A DNA stretch of 64,000 nt from Marivivens donghaensis (GTDB taxonomy: Bacteria > Pseudomonadota > Alphaproteobacteria > Rhodobacterales > Rhodobacteraceae), in assembly GCF_030410045.1 (NCBI RefSeq), contig NZ_JAUFRA010000006.1:62001-126000 (forward strand), read 5' to 3'. A model generated the notes under the pieces. It saw only the letters and a program-made list of their open reading frames with translations. It was not told where the DNA came from and made no database searches. Of this stretch, positions 15,064 to 23,412 are shown in pieces (the first letter of the stretch is position 1; each line of letters opens with the position of its first letter). Position numbers and translations under genes: made by a program.

Positions 15064-16899
15064 TTATTCTGGAAGAATACGAACGCCGCCCTTTGCTGCC
15101 GATGATGCCAGCATTGCGTAGGCCTTGAGCGCGGTCGATACTTGACGCTTGCGTGGCTCTGCGGGTTTCCAAGGAAGCGGGCCTTTTGCTTCACGGCGTG
15201 CGGCCAGAGTCGCTTCATCAACAGCGAGGTTGATGGTGCGGTTCGGGATATCGATCTCGATGGTATCGCCAGTTTCGACCAGACCGATCAGGCCGCCTTC
15301 TTCGGCTTCAGGGGAAACGTGGCCGATAGACAGGCCCGAAGTGCCGCCCGAGAAACGGCCGTCGGTGAGGAGCGCGCAGGACTTACCCAAGCCTTTGGAT
15401 TTCAGGTAGGACGTCGGGTAGAGCATTTCCTGCATGCCCGGGCCGCCGCGCGGACCCTCGTAGCGAATGACTACGACGTCGCCTTCGACCACTTTGCCCG
15501 TCAGGATGCCGTTCACAGCATCGTCTTGGCTCTCATAGACCTTGGCTTTGCCAGTGAACTTGAGGATCGAGTCGTCAACGCCTGCCGTTTTCACGATGCA
15601 TCCGTCCAGCGCGATGTTGCCGTACAGAACGGCAAGGCCGCCATCTTTGGAGAACGCGTTTTCTACCGAGCGGATCACGCCGCCTTTGCGATCACGGTCG
15701 AGCTCTTTGTAGCGGTTCTGGGTCGAGAACGCTTCGGTCGTGCGAACACCACCCGGTGCAGCGCGGAAGAATTCGTCCACTTTCGGGTCGTTGGTGGTCA
15801 TCACGTCCCACTTTGCAATGGCTTCGGCCATAGTGGGGGTGTGAACGGTGCTGACGTTGCCGTGCAGCAGGCCGCCGCGATGCAGTTCGCCAAGGATCGC
15901 CATGATGCCACCAGCGCGGTGCACGTCCTCCATGTGAACGTCCGCTTTTGCAGGGGCAACTTTGGACAGGCACGGAACCTTGCGCGACAGACGGTCCATG
16001 TCCGCCATCGTAAAGTTCACTTCGCCCTCATGAGCGATAGCGAGAAGGTGGAGGACGGTGTTGGTCGAACCACCCATCGCAATATCGAGCGACATTGCGT
16101 TCTCAAACGCTTCAAACGTCGCGATGTCACGCGGTAGAAGCCCCGGTTTCTCTTCTTCGTAGTGGGCTTTGGTGATTTCAACGATCTTGCGACCCGCCTC
16201 GAGGAAGAGTTCCTTGCGATCCGCATGCGTTGCGAGAACCGAACCGTTACCCGGCAGAGCAAGGCCGAGCGCCTCAGCAAGGCAGTTCATCGAGTTCGCG
16301 GTGAACATACCAGAGCACGAGCCACAGGTCGGGCAGGCGGCTTTCTCAATCGCGTCAACTTCTTCATCAGTATATTTGTCGTCAGCTGCAGCAACCATCG
16401 CGTCAACGAGGTCGAGCGCGTGCTCTAGATCGCCGATCTGAACCTTGCCAGCTTCCATCGGGCCGCCAGATACAAAGATCACGGGGATGTTCAGGCGCAT
16501 TGCCGCCATCATCATACCCGGGGTGATCTTGTCACAGTTCGAGATACAGACCATCGCGTCAGCGCAGTGCGCGTTCACCATGTATTCGACCGAGTCAGCG
16601 ATGATTTCGCGGCTAGGGAGCGAATAGAGCATCCCGTCGTGACCCATCGCGATGCCGTCATCGACCGCGATCGTGTTAAATTCTTTTGCAACGCCGCCTG
16701 CTTTTTCGATTTCGCGGGCGACCATTTGACCGAGGTCTTTGAGGTGAACGTGACCCGGAACGAACTGGGTGAACGAGTTCACGACTGCGATAATCGGCTT
16801 ACCAAAATCACCATCGGTCATGCCTGTGGCACGCCAAAGACCACGGGCACCTGCCATGTTGCGGCCATGGGTGGATTTACGAGAACGGTAATAGGGCAT
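15064..16899 (-). CDS. ilvD: dihydroxy-acid dehydratase
   Basis: The enzyme (611 aa) dehydrates 2,3-dihydroxy-isovalerate and -methylvalerate to 2-keto acids in valine, isoleucine and leucine synthesis. It begins MPYYRSRKSTHGRNMAGARGLW, nearly the enteric start. Fe-S ligand regions CISNCDKITPGM and CPTCGSCSGMFTANSMN are intact, as are SLDIAMGGSTNTVLHL, and GGPGMQEMLYPTSYLK followed by GKSCALLTDGRFSGG. I chose ATG 16899 to match the family length of about 612; the frame extends 34 codons upstream without homology, and ATG 16911 is possible. It stands alone on the minus strand, separated from dctM by a shared terminator. Confidence 0.97.
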   Translation of the reverse strand: MPYYRSRKSTHGRNMAGARGLWRATGMTDGDFGKPIIAVVNSFTQFVPGHVHLKDLGQMVAREIEKAGGVAKEFNTIAVDDGIAMGHDGMLYSLPSREIIADSVEYMVNAHCADAMVCISNCDKITPGMMMAAMRLNIPVIFVSGGPMEAGKVQIGDLEHALDLVDAMVAAADDKYTDEEVDAIEKAACPTCGSCSGMFTANSMNCLAEALGLALPGNGSVLATHADRKELFLEAGRKIVEITKAHYEEEKPGLLPRDIATFEAFENAMSLDIAMGGSTNTVLHLLAIAHEGEVNFTMADMDRLSRKVPCLSKVAPAKADVHMEDVHRAGGIMAILGELHRGGLLHGNVSTVHTPTMAEAIAKWDVMTTNDPKVDEFFRAAPGGVRTTEAFSTQNRYKELDRDRKGGVIRSVENAFSKDGGLAVLYGNIALDGCIVKTAGVDDSILKFTGKAKVYESQDDAVNGILTGKVVEGDVVVIRYEGPRGGPGMQEMLYPTSYLKSKGLGKSCALLTDGRFSGGTSGLSIGHVSPEAEEGGLIGLVETGDTIEIDIPNRTINLAVDEATLAARREAKGPLPWKPAEPRKRQVSTALKAYAMLASSAAKGGVRILPE

Positions 16900-17027
16900 T
16901 GGGACATCCATCTGTTGCGCGTTGACTAGATATAACGTCACAAAGCCGATGAACAGGGTTTCGCGGCGATTTCCTGTTTGGCCCAGAACTTGCACTTTCA
17001 TTGGCAGATCAGGTCAAAGGGAAACGC

Positions 17028-17705
17028 GTGCAACGTCGTGATGTCATAACAGGATTGATAGTAGGTTTAGCGATGCCATTCGTCGCGCGTCCTGCTATTG
17101 CGACCACTGGGAGCATTCTGGCACGCGGCGCTGGGCCTTTGATTGACCTCGACACAGGCGCGAGCCTTTACGAGATGTACGATCCAGAACCTGAACCGTC
17201 GCTGGAAGGGCCGATGGGCCAATCGCCTCAGGTCGACTTCGCCGCGGGAACGCCCGTTCTCAATATGTGGAATATCCACACGGACGAACGCATCGCGGTG
17301 CGCCCTGTGCAGGCGACAGGTGTCGATCATACGGCGCTGGATCAAGTGAACCGCTTTATGCGGGACTGGCGTAGAAACGAAGTCAAACCGATTGATGCAA
17401 ACGCTGTGGTAGGTCTGCTTGAAATCCAAGAGCAAGCCCGTCGCCAAGGGTTTTCGGGCGACATGCGTTTTCTCTCTGGCTACCGCAGTCGTGCAACCAA
17501 TGACGCTATCCGCGCGGCGGGGGCCAATGCTGCGCGCAATTCGCTTCATATTCAGGCGAAGGCAATTGATTTTAGCCTGCCTGGAGTGTCGGTCCGCGAT
17601 ACGATCCAACTCGCCAAAGGGCTGCACATGGGTGGGGTCGGGGGCTACGACACATTTGTGCATGTCGACACGGGTCGGGTGAGGTTTTGGGGCACAGCCG
17701 CCTAA
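17028..17705 (+). CDS. Tat-exported DUF882 / peptidase M15-like protein
   Basis: This 225-residue protein starts QRRDVITGLIVGLAMPFVARPAIA, a twin-arginine-type signal ending in an Ala-x-Ala-like site. The mature part carries the DUF882 (YcbK/M15A) fold. It keeps FLSGYRSRATNDAIRAAG and SLHIQAKAIDFSLPG, where His and Asp are zinc ligands of D-Ala-D-Ala carboxypeptidases, and FVHVDTGRVRFW near the end, giving the last His. A cell-wall or murein-modifying role in the periplasm is expected. GTG 17028 is chosen because AAAGGGA lies about 7 bases upstream; TTG 17001 would add nine residues. It runs divergently from ilvD. Confidence 0.82.
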   Translation: MQRRDVITGLIVGLAMPFVARPAIATTGSILARGAGPLIDLDTGASLYEMYDPEPEPSLEGPMGQSPQVDFAAGTPVLNMWNIHTDERIAVRPVQATGVDHTALDQVNRFMRDWRRNEVKPIDANAVVGLLEIQEQARRQGFSGDMRFLSGYRSRATNDAIRAAGANAARNSLHIQAKAIDFSLPGVSVRDTIQLAKGLHMGGVGGYDTFVHVDTGRVRFWGTAA

Positions 17706-17779
17706 CGTGGTGCCACGCCCCGTTTGCAACCTCGCGCTTTCCTGTTAAAGCCGTTTTGCTCACGGCCAAGGAGACTATC

Positions 17780-18610
17780 ATGACCGCCCGTATCGACGCC
17801 TGCTTTGCGAAAGCCCGTGCCGAAAATCGTCCTGTTCTGGTGACTTACACCATGGCGGGTGATCCGGATGCGGAAACCTCTCTCGCTATTCTGAAAAACG
17901 TTGCAGCGTCTGGCGCGGATATCGTCGAGTTTGGCTTGCCCTTCACAGATCCAGTTGCCGATGGTCCTGCCATTCAGGCGTCTGGCCTGCGCGCTCTTGA
18001 TGCGGGGCAAACGACCGTTAAGACGCTCGATCTGGTGCGTGAATTCCGCAAGGATTTCCCAGATACTCCGGTCATCTTGATGGGCTACTACAACCCGATC
18101 TATTCCTACGGCCCCGAGAAATTCGTCCTCGATGCCAAATACGCTGGCGTTGACGGCATGATCGTCGTGGATGTCCCTGCTGAGGAAGATGACGAACTTT
18201 GCATCCCCGCGATGAAACAGGGTTTGGCTTTCATTCGTCTCGTTCCGCCGACTGCGGACGATAAACGCCTTCCTGTCATTCTGAAGAATTCTTCGGGCTT
18301 TGTTTACCACGTGTCGATCAACGGCATTACGGGCGCGGCAACACCAGATTATTCGGTCGTGTCGACCGCGTTGGAGCGTATCCGCAAATATACTGACCTG
18401 CCGATTGTCGTGGGCTTTGGCGTTAAGACGGGTGAACACGCTGCAGCGCTGGGCGAACATGCCGATGGCGTGGTTGTGGGCACCGCGCTGGTCAACCAAA
18501 TCGCATCGACCTTTGGCGCAGGTGATACCGCTACGGCCGCGACCGCGACTGCCGTCAATGACATGGTTGCTGATCTTGCCGCTGGTGTGCGTCGCGCCAA
18601 AAGCAACTGA
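17780..18610 (+). CDS. trpA: tryptophan synthase alpha chain
   Basis: The protein (276 aa) cleaves indole-3-glycerol phosphate to indole, which passes to TrpB. The TIM barrel shows VEFGLPFTDPVADGPAIQ, containing the catalytic acids Glu50 and Asp61, then PVILMGYYNPIYSYG, DGMIVVDVPAEE, FVYHVSINGITGA and VGFGVKTGEHA. ATG 17780 is preceded by AAGGAGACT; the longer upstream frame is not conserved. No trpB is adjacent in the window, so trpA is separated from it or lies in a split trp arrangement. A terminator follows. Confidence 0.97.
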   Translation: MTARIDACFAKARAENRPVLVTYTMAGDPDAETSLAILKNVAASGADIVEFGLPFTDPVADGPAIQASGLRALDAGQTTVKTLDLVREFRKDFPDTPVILMGYYNPIYSYGPEKFVLDAKYAGVDGMIVVDVPAEEDDELCIPAMKQGLAFIRLVPPTADDKRLPVILKNSSGFVYHVSINGITGAATPDYSVVSTALERIRKYTDLPIVVGFGVKTGEHAAALGEHADGVVVGTALVNQIASTFGAGDTATAATATAVNDMVADLAAGVRRAKSN

Positions 18611-18638
18611 TCTGCGCACAGCCGCACATAAATATCAG

Positions 18639-18667
18639 TAGCCCGTAGCAGTGCTGCGGGCTATTTC
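18639..18667 (+). terminator. intrinsic terminator after trpA
   Basis: TAGCCCGTAGCA (18639-18650) and TGCTGCGGGCTA (18652-18663) pair with one G-T and a one-base loop, followed by TTTCTTT. It lies about 30 bases after the trpA stop. Confidence 0.8.
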
Positions 18668-18693
18668 TTTGCCCGACTAAGGGGGATTTCCGA

Positions 18694-19626
18694 ATGGCAC
18701 CGATCGTACGGGTTAATGACCTGCGCAAAAGCTACGCCTCACGGTTTGAAGCGCTCAAGGGCGTCACGCTCGATATTGAAGAGGGCGAAATCCTTGCGCT
18801 CCTCGGGCCGAATGGAGCGGGTAAAACCACGCTGATCTCGACGATCTGCGGCATCACGATGCCATCGTCGGGGACAGTGACCGTTGGCGGCCATGACATC
18901 CTCAAGGACTATCGTGCTGCGCGGTCGATGATCGGATTGGTGCCCCAAGAGCTTAGCCTCGAAGCGTTTGAAACCGTTTTCAACGCGGTTAGTTTTTCGC
19001 GCGGCCTCTTTGGAAAATCGCGTAACGACGCTTTGGTGACGGACATTCTGCGCCAGCTTGGTTTGCTCGACAAAAAAGACACCAAGATTATGGCCCTTTC
19101 GGGTGGTATGAAACGTCGTGTTCTGATTGCCAAGGCGCTCGCCCACGAACCGCGAGTTCTGTTCCTAGATGAACCGACCGCGGGTGTAGACGTTGAGTTG
19201 CGTAAAGACATGTGGGCGGTGGTTGATCGGCTTCGTCAGGATGGCGTGACGATCATTCTGACCACCCACTACATCGAAGAGGCCGAGGCCATGGCTGACC
19301 GCGTCGCCGTGATCGACAAGGGCCAGATTATGCTCGTTCAGGACAAAGATGCCTTGATGAGCCACATGGGGCAGAAAGAACTGATCGTTCAGTTGGATCA
19401 ACCTTTTGTGGGCGACATTCCAGATGCACTCAGTGCCCATGGGCTTGAGGTGATCGAAGAGGGCGCGCGCCTGCGCTACGTCTACGACACAAAGGCCGAC
19501 CGCACGGGCATCACGTCCCTTTTGAATGACCTTCAAAAAGCGGGGCTTCAAATGGTGGATATGGAAACACGGCAAAGCAGCCTCGAAGAGATTTTCGTCG
19601 GTCTGGTCAAAGGAGACGCAGCATGA
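18694..19626 (+). CDS. ABC-2 type transporter, ATP-binding protein
   Basis: This 310-residue ATPase belongs to the DrrA/NodI-type exporter family. The Walker A is GPNGAGKTT (about 39-47), the Q-loop region LVPQELSLEAF follows, the signature is LSGGMKRRVLIAKAL, the Walker B is VLFLDEPTAGVD and the switch His is in LTTHYIEEAEAMADR. A roughly 70-residue C-terminal extension is typical for this family. It overlaps the permease gene by 4 bases (ATGA), so one ATPase and one permease form the exporter, probably as two dimers. The substrate (drug, polysaccharide or lipid) cannot be told. Confidence 0.93.
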   Translation: MAPIVRVNDLRKSYASRFEALKGVTLDIEEGEILALLGPNGAGKTTLISTICGITMPSSGTVTVGGHDILKDYRAARSMIGLVPQELSLEAFETVFNAVSFSRGLFGKSRNDALVTDILRQLGLLDKKDTKIMALSGGMKRRVLIAKALAHEPRVLFLDEPTAGVDVELRKDMWAVVDRLRQDGVTIILTTHYIEEAEAMADRVAVIDKGQIMLVQDKDALMSHMGQKELIVQLDQPFVGDIPDALSAHGLEVIEEGARLRYVYDTKADRTGITSLLNDLQKAGLQMVDMETRQSSLEEIFVGLVKGDAA

Positions 19627-20384
19627 ACTATCAAGCAATGCGTGCGATCTACATTTTCGAAATGTCGCGCTTTTTCCGCACTTATCGGCAGAGCTTCCTC
19701 GCGCCAGTTATCTCAACCTCGCTCTATTTCATCGTGTTCGGCGCGGCGATTGGCAGCCGTATCGATCAGGTCGAGGGCGTCAGCTATGGCGCATTCATCG
19801 TGCCGGGTCTGATCATGCTGTCAGTCATGACCCAAGCGACCTCTAACGCATCTTTCGGGATATATTTCCCGAAATTCACGGGCTCGATCTACGAACTCCT
19901 CTCGGCGCCGATCAACTTCCTTGAGGCTACAGTGGGCTATGTCGGGGCGGCAGCGTCTAAGGCCCTCATTATCGGGGCAATCATCTTTGTCACCTCGTTT
20001 TTCTTTGTCGATGTTCAGGTGATGCATCCCTTGGCGATGGTCGCGTTTTTGATCCTAACCTGTCTGTCGTTCTCTCTGCTGGGCTTCATCATCGGGATTT
20101 GGGCTGGGAATTTTGAGCAACTGCAGATCATCCCACTGCTGATCATCACGCCGTTGGTGTTCCTCGGGGGGAGCTTCTACTCGACCACCATGTTGCCGCC
20201 GTTTTGGCAGGCCGTGACTCTTTTGAACCCAGTTCACTATCTGATTTCTGGGTTCCGCTGGTCGTTCTTTGAACAGGCAGATGTTCCTGTTGGCGTGTCG
20301 CTCATGGCGATTGCGGCGTTTACCGCGCTGTGCCTCGGTGCAATTGCGTGGATATTCCGCACGGGTTGGCGCATTCGTTCGTGA
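19623..20384 (+). CDS. ABC-2 type transporter, permease
   Basis: The permease (253 aa) has six predicted transmembrane helices. MSRFFRTYRQSFLAPVISTSLYFIVFGAAIG at the start and PLVFLGGSFYSTTMLPPFWQAVTLLNPVHYLISGFRWSF near the end are typical of the ABC-2 (DrrB/NodJ) family, the latter being the conserved LNPxxY region. It partners the ATPase encoded 4 bases upstream. The downstream S49 peptidase gene starts 44 bases later and may be co-transcribed. Confidence 0.92.
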   Translation: MNYQAMRAIYIFEMSRFFRTYRQSFLAPVISTSLYFIVFGAAIGSRIDQVEGVSYGAFIVPGLIMLSVMTQATSNASFGIYFPKFTGSIYELLSAPINFLEATVGYVGAAASKALIIGAIIFVTSFFFVDVQVMHPLAMVAFLILTCLSFSLLGFIIGIWAGNFEQLQIIPLLIITPLVFLGGSFYSTTMLPPFWQAVTLLNPVHYLISGFRWSFFEQADVPVGVSLMAIAAFTALCLGAIAWIFRTGWRIRS

Positions 20385-20427
20385 CGGCGGCTTGTTACGG
20401 CTGGACCTCGTGCCTATCTGTCATCGT

Positions 20428-21219
20428 ATGAAACGCTGGATACCCTTTGTGAAATCAGGCCCCCGTGTCGCCGTCGTTCGGCTTCAGGGGCAAATCTCCA
20501 ATTCGTCGCGCGGGCTAGATGATGTCAGCCTCGCGCCTGTGATCGAAAAGGCGTTTCGCGGTAAACCCGATGCGGTTGCGCTGCAGATCAACTCACCCGG
20601 CGGATCACCTGTTCAGTCGTCGTTGATTGCCGGACGCATTCGCCGATTGTCCGAAGAAAAGGACATCCCCGTTTTCGCTTTTGTCGAAGACGTGGCGGCA
20701 TCGGGCGGTTACTGGCTGGCCTGCGCTGCGGACGAGATTTTCGTGGATCGCGGTTCGATCGTTGGGTCCATTGGCGTGATCTCTGCAGGCTTCGGCTTTA
20801 GCGATCTAATCGGTAAATATGGCGTAGAGCGGCGGGTTCATACGGCTGGTAAGTCCAAATCTCAGCTCGACCCGTTCAAGCCTGAAAACCCAGAGGACAT
20901 CGAACGTCTGCGCGGCTGGCTGGATGACTTGCATGTCTATTTCATCGACTATGTAAAATCCCGTCGCGCGGGAAAATTGACTGAAGGCACGGATCACTTC
21001 ACGGGCGAGATCTGGATCGGCCAGCGTGCCGTCGAAAACGGTCTAGCGGATGGCATTGGGCATTTGGTGTCAGTGATGAAAGACCGTTTCGGCGATAAGG
21101 TCACGTTCCGACGCTACGAACAGCGTCGTTCGCTGTTCCAACGGTTCGGTGCCCAAGCGGCACAGGATGTGATCGCGGGCGTTGAAGAACGCGCATCCTT
21201 TGCGCGGTTTGGTTTGTAA
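20428..21219 (+). CDS. S49 family signal-peptide peptidase (SppA/SohB-like)
   Basis: The protein (263 aa) is a single-domain Ser/Lys protease of the S49 family. NSPGGSPVQSSLI (about 55-67) is the oxyanion region, Ser92 lies in DVAASGGYWLACAADEI, GSIVGSIGVIS follows, and Lys142 or Lys144 in TAGKSKSQLDPF is the general base. Only a short hydrophobic start is present, so membrane anchoring is weak. It may degrade cleaved signal peptides or act at the membrane surface. I chose ATG 20428; the site upstream is poor and the frame continues into the permease gene, so the start is uncertain. The next small gene overlaps its stop (TAAATG). Confidence 0.88.
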   Translation: MKRWIPFVKSGPRVAVVRLQGQISNSSRGLDDVSLAPVIEKAFRGKPDAVALQINSPGGSPVQSSLIAGRIRRLSEEKDIPVFAFVEDVAASGGYWLACAADEIFVDRGSIVGSIGVISAGFGFSDLIGKYGVERRVHTAGKSKSQLDPFKPENPEDIERLRGWLDDLHVYFIDYVKSRRAGKLTEGTDHFTGEIWIGQRAVENGLADGIGHLVSVMKDRFGDKVTFRRYEQRRSLFQRFGAQAAQDVIAGVEERASFARFGL

Positions 21220-21381
21220 ATGTTGGTGCGCGCCGTCTTTTTCTTTCTGATTTTCATGGTCGTTTTGGCCATGTTCGGAAAGTGGCGCTTCCCTGGGCAG
21301 GATCGCATTGCATCTGCCAAATGCCCGCGCTGCGGAAAGTTTCGCATCGGCAAATCCCGATGTGGCTGCAAAAAGGACTAA
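21220..21381 (+). CDS. small membrane-anchored zinc-ribbon protein
   Basis: This 53-residue frame begins with the ATG that overlaps the peptidase stop (GTAAATG). Residues 4-20 are a hydrophobic helix, and the C-terminal half holds CPRCGK and CGCKKD, a four-cysteine zinc-ribbon-like knuckle facing the cytoplasm after a basic stretch. I do not recognise a named family. Its tight placement between the S49 peptidase and the antiporter, with coding-like codons, supports it being real. It could be a metal-binding adaptor of the peptidase; that is only a guess. Confidence 0.6.
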   Translation: MLVRAVFFFLIFMVVLAMFGKWRFPGQDRIASAKCPRCGKFRIGKSRCGCKKD

Positions 21382-21387
21382 GGTTTT

Positions 21388-22323
21388 ATGGATTGGGTGC
21401 TGACGTTTGCAGGTTTGATTATCCTGCTGCTGGCGGGCGATGCTTTGGTCAAAGGGGCGGTGAATCTGTCCCTGCGACTAGGGGTGCCTGCGCTGGTCGT
21501 CTCGCTGACGATTGTGGCCTTTGGCACCTCTGCCCCTGAATTGCTGATTTCGGTTCAAGCCATTTTGGATGGCGTTCCAGAGCTCGCTTTGGGGAATGTC
21601 GTAGGGTCGAATACGGCGAATATTTTGATCGTCTTGGGTATTCCAGCGATGATCGCGCTTATGCACACCAGCCACTACGATACCCGCGCCAGCTATCTGC
21701 AAATGCTCGCGGGTACTGCGTTGTTTATCGGCCTATGTTTTACGGGACCGATCACTTGGGTCAAAGGTCTGATCCTCATCGCTGCTTTGGCGTTGATCTT
21801 GGGGCATACCCTTTTGGAGACGCTCAAGCACCGTGCTCAATCGTCTGAAGATGAGGCGGTCGAGGGCGCTGACCCAAGCATGACTTGGAAGAAGATCATT
21901 GCGTTTTTGACAGTGGGTTTGGTTGGTCTGCCTTTGGGGGCGAACATCTTGGTCGAAGGCGCGACGAACATCGCCGTTCGTTATGGGGTCAGCGATGCAG
22001 TGATTGGTCTGACCCTTCTGGCTGTCGGCACGTCGCTGCCCGAACTTGCGACGACCGTCATGGCATCCCTGCGTCGTCAGGCGGATGTAGCGTTGGGCAA
22101 CGTCATCGGGTCGAACATGTTTAACCTTTTGGCAATCGTCGGGCTGTCGAGCTTTTTTGGCGACATCCCCGTGCCCACAGAATTCCTAACCCGCGACCTG
22201 TGGGCGATGGCTGCCGCATCTCTTTTGTTGATCCCATTCGTCTTTTTCAAACGTGATCTTGGCCGGATTGCAGGCATTGCCTTGACCGCGCTGTATCTGG
22301 CCTATCTCTTTGTCCTGTTGTGA
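21388..22323 (+). CDS. calcium/sodium antiporter (CaCA family, YrbG-like)
   Basis: This 311-residue inner-membrane protein has two homologous halves, each with five helices. The alpha repeats contain LIVAFGTSAPELLISVQAIL with GNVVGSNTANILIVLG in the first half, and LLAVGTSLPELATTVMAS with GNVIGSNMFNLLAIVG in the second. The (G)TSxPE and GN.xGSN motifs are the ion-binding sites of the K+-independent Na+/Ca2+ exchangers. A loop of charged residues (about 150-165) separates the halves. It follows the zinc-ribbon gene by 6 bases. Confidence 0.93.
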   Translation: MDWVLTFAGLIILLLAGDALVKGAVNLSLRLGVPALVVSLTIVAFGTSAPELLISVQAILDGVPELALGNVVGSNTANILIVLGIPAMIALMHTSHYDTRASYLQMLAGTALFIGLCFTGPITWVKGLILIAALALILGHTLLETLKHRAQSSEDEAVEGADPSMTWKKIIAFLTVGLVGLPLGANILVEGATNIAVRYGVSDAVIGLTLLAVGTSLPELATTVMASLRRQADVALGNVIGSNMFNLLAIVGLSSFFGDIPVPTEFLTRDLWAMAAASLLLIPFVFFKRDLGRIAGIALTALYLAYLFVLL

Positions 22324-22333
22324 CAGGAGTTCG

Positions 22334-23116
22334 ATGATGAAGCGCGCATTGGTAACCGGAGCAGGTGCTCGTTTGGGTCGTGATATGGCCCTCTATTTGG
22401 CAGAGCGCGGCTATGATGTTGCTGTGCACTACGCGAGCAGCAAAGAAGGTGCCGAGGAGACGGCAATGGCTATTCGGGCAATGGGTCGATCCGCGGTCAC
22501 GCTTCAAGCTGATTTGCTGATCGAAGCCGAAGTACAAGATTTGTTGCCAAAAGCAGCAGAGGCACTGGGCGGCCCGATCACCTGTTTGGTGAACAATGCG
22601 TCAATCTTTGAATACGACAACATCCATACTGCGACGCGCACTAGTTGGGATCGGCATATGGAGTCGAACCTCCGCGCGCCCTATGTCCTGACTCAAGCAT
22701 TAGCCGCGCAGGCCCCTGATCCGATCGTGGATGATATGGGGGAACCAGTCGCGCAAAGCTTGGTCGTCAATATGATCGATCAGCGTGTCCGGAAATTGAC
22801 GCCAGAATTTTCGACCTACACCATCGCCAAAATGGGGCTTTGGGCGCTGACCCAAACGGCGGCCCAAGGTCTTGCTCCGAAAGTCCGTGTAAACGCGATC
22901 GGACCTGGCCCGACGTTGCAGGGCGGGCGGCAGACCCTCGATCACTTTCAGCAGCAACGCCGTTCCACGATTTTGGAGCGTGGATCGAACCCAAAAGACA
23001 TATGTGCGGCGTTGGGTTTTCTGGTCGACTCGGTCGCTGTGACGGGCCAATTGATCTGCGTCGACGGCGGTCAGCACCTAGGTTGGAAAACGCAAGATAT
23101 ACTTGGGGTCGAGTAA
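22334..23116 (+). CDS. SDR oxidoreductase, pteridine reductase/FolM-like
   Basis: The protein (260 aa) belongs to the short-chain dehydrogenases. The nucleotide site is VTGAGARLGRDMALYLAERGYDVAVHY, where the Arg/His/Tyr pattern is that of pteridine reductases. NNASIF replaces NNAG. The catalytic motif is STYTIAKMGLWALT, with Tyr and Lys spaced YxxxK, and APKVRVNAIGPGPTL follows. FolM-type enzymes reduce dihydromonapterin or dihydrofolate in Rhodobacterales and beta-proteobacteria. The SDR core is certain and the substrate is inferred. AGGAG precedes ATG 22334; ATG 22337 is equally possible. Confidence 0.85.
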   Translation: MMKRALVTGAGARLGRDMALYLAERGYDVAVHYASSKEGAEETAMAIRAMGRSAVTLQADLLIEAEVQDLLPKAAEALGGPITCLVNNASIFEYDNIHTATRTSWDRHMESNLRAPYVLTQALAAQAPDPIVDDMGEPVAQSLVVNMIDQRVRKLTPEFSTYTIAKMGLWALTQTAAQGLAPKVRVNAIGPGPTLQGGRQTLDHFQQQRRSTILERGSNPKDICAALGFLVDSVAVTGQLICVDGGQHLGWKTQDILGVE

Positions 23117-23412
23117 CAATCTCAAAGATTGCGCGACAAGTTGTGCACTTTGTCAAAATACCGACATGAAACTGTTACTTAATCCTGTGTTTTCAGGTGT
23201 TTGAACGGGTGGAAAATTTTTTATCGTTTAATTTCAGGTATTTATTATATTGATTAAAAAATAGGCAAACTAAGGAGTGAGCCGAAAAATAAGGATTTTT
23301 TCCATCTGTGCGGCATCACTCCACAGAGTTATCCACAGTTTCAGTGGATGCCTTTCCCCTTGCCGACGGGGATGTAAAATTGCAGCGAACCAAAGAATCA
23401 CAGGCTTGTGAA
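23117..23412. other. AT-rich spacer ahead of uvrC
   Basis: The stretch 23200-23290 is much richer in A and T than its surroundings, with runs such as GGAAAATTTTTTATCG and TTATTATATTGATTAAAAAA. A perfect DnaA box lies at 23329-23338. A GTG at 23308 would extend uvrC through most of the right-hand part, but that extension lacks family resemblance. I see no RNA gene or terminator with a clear stem. Confidence 0.45.
23329..23338 (+). promoter_or_regulatory. DnaA box (TTATCCACAG)
   Basis: The sequence matches the R1-type consensus TTATCCACA exactly and is next to an AT-rich region. I found no further box nearby, so a role in DnaA control of uvrC is likelier than an origin. Confidence 0.4.

Noticed and set aside
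23200..23340. Replication origin
   Set aside because: Only one DnaA box and no origin-type neighbours (dnaA, hemE, parAB, gidAB); kept as a DnaA-box note only.
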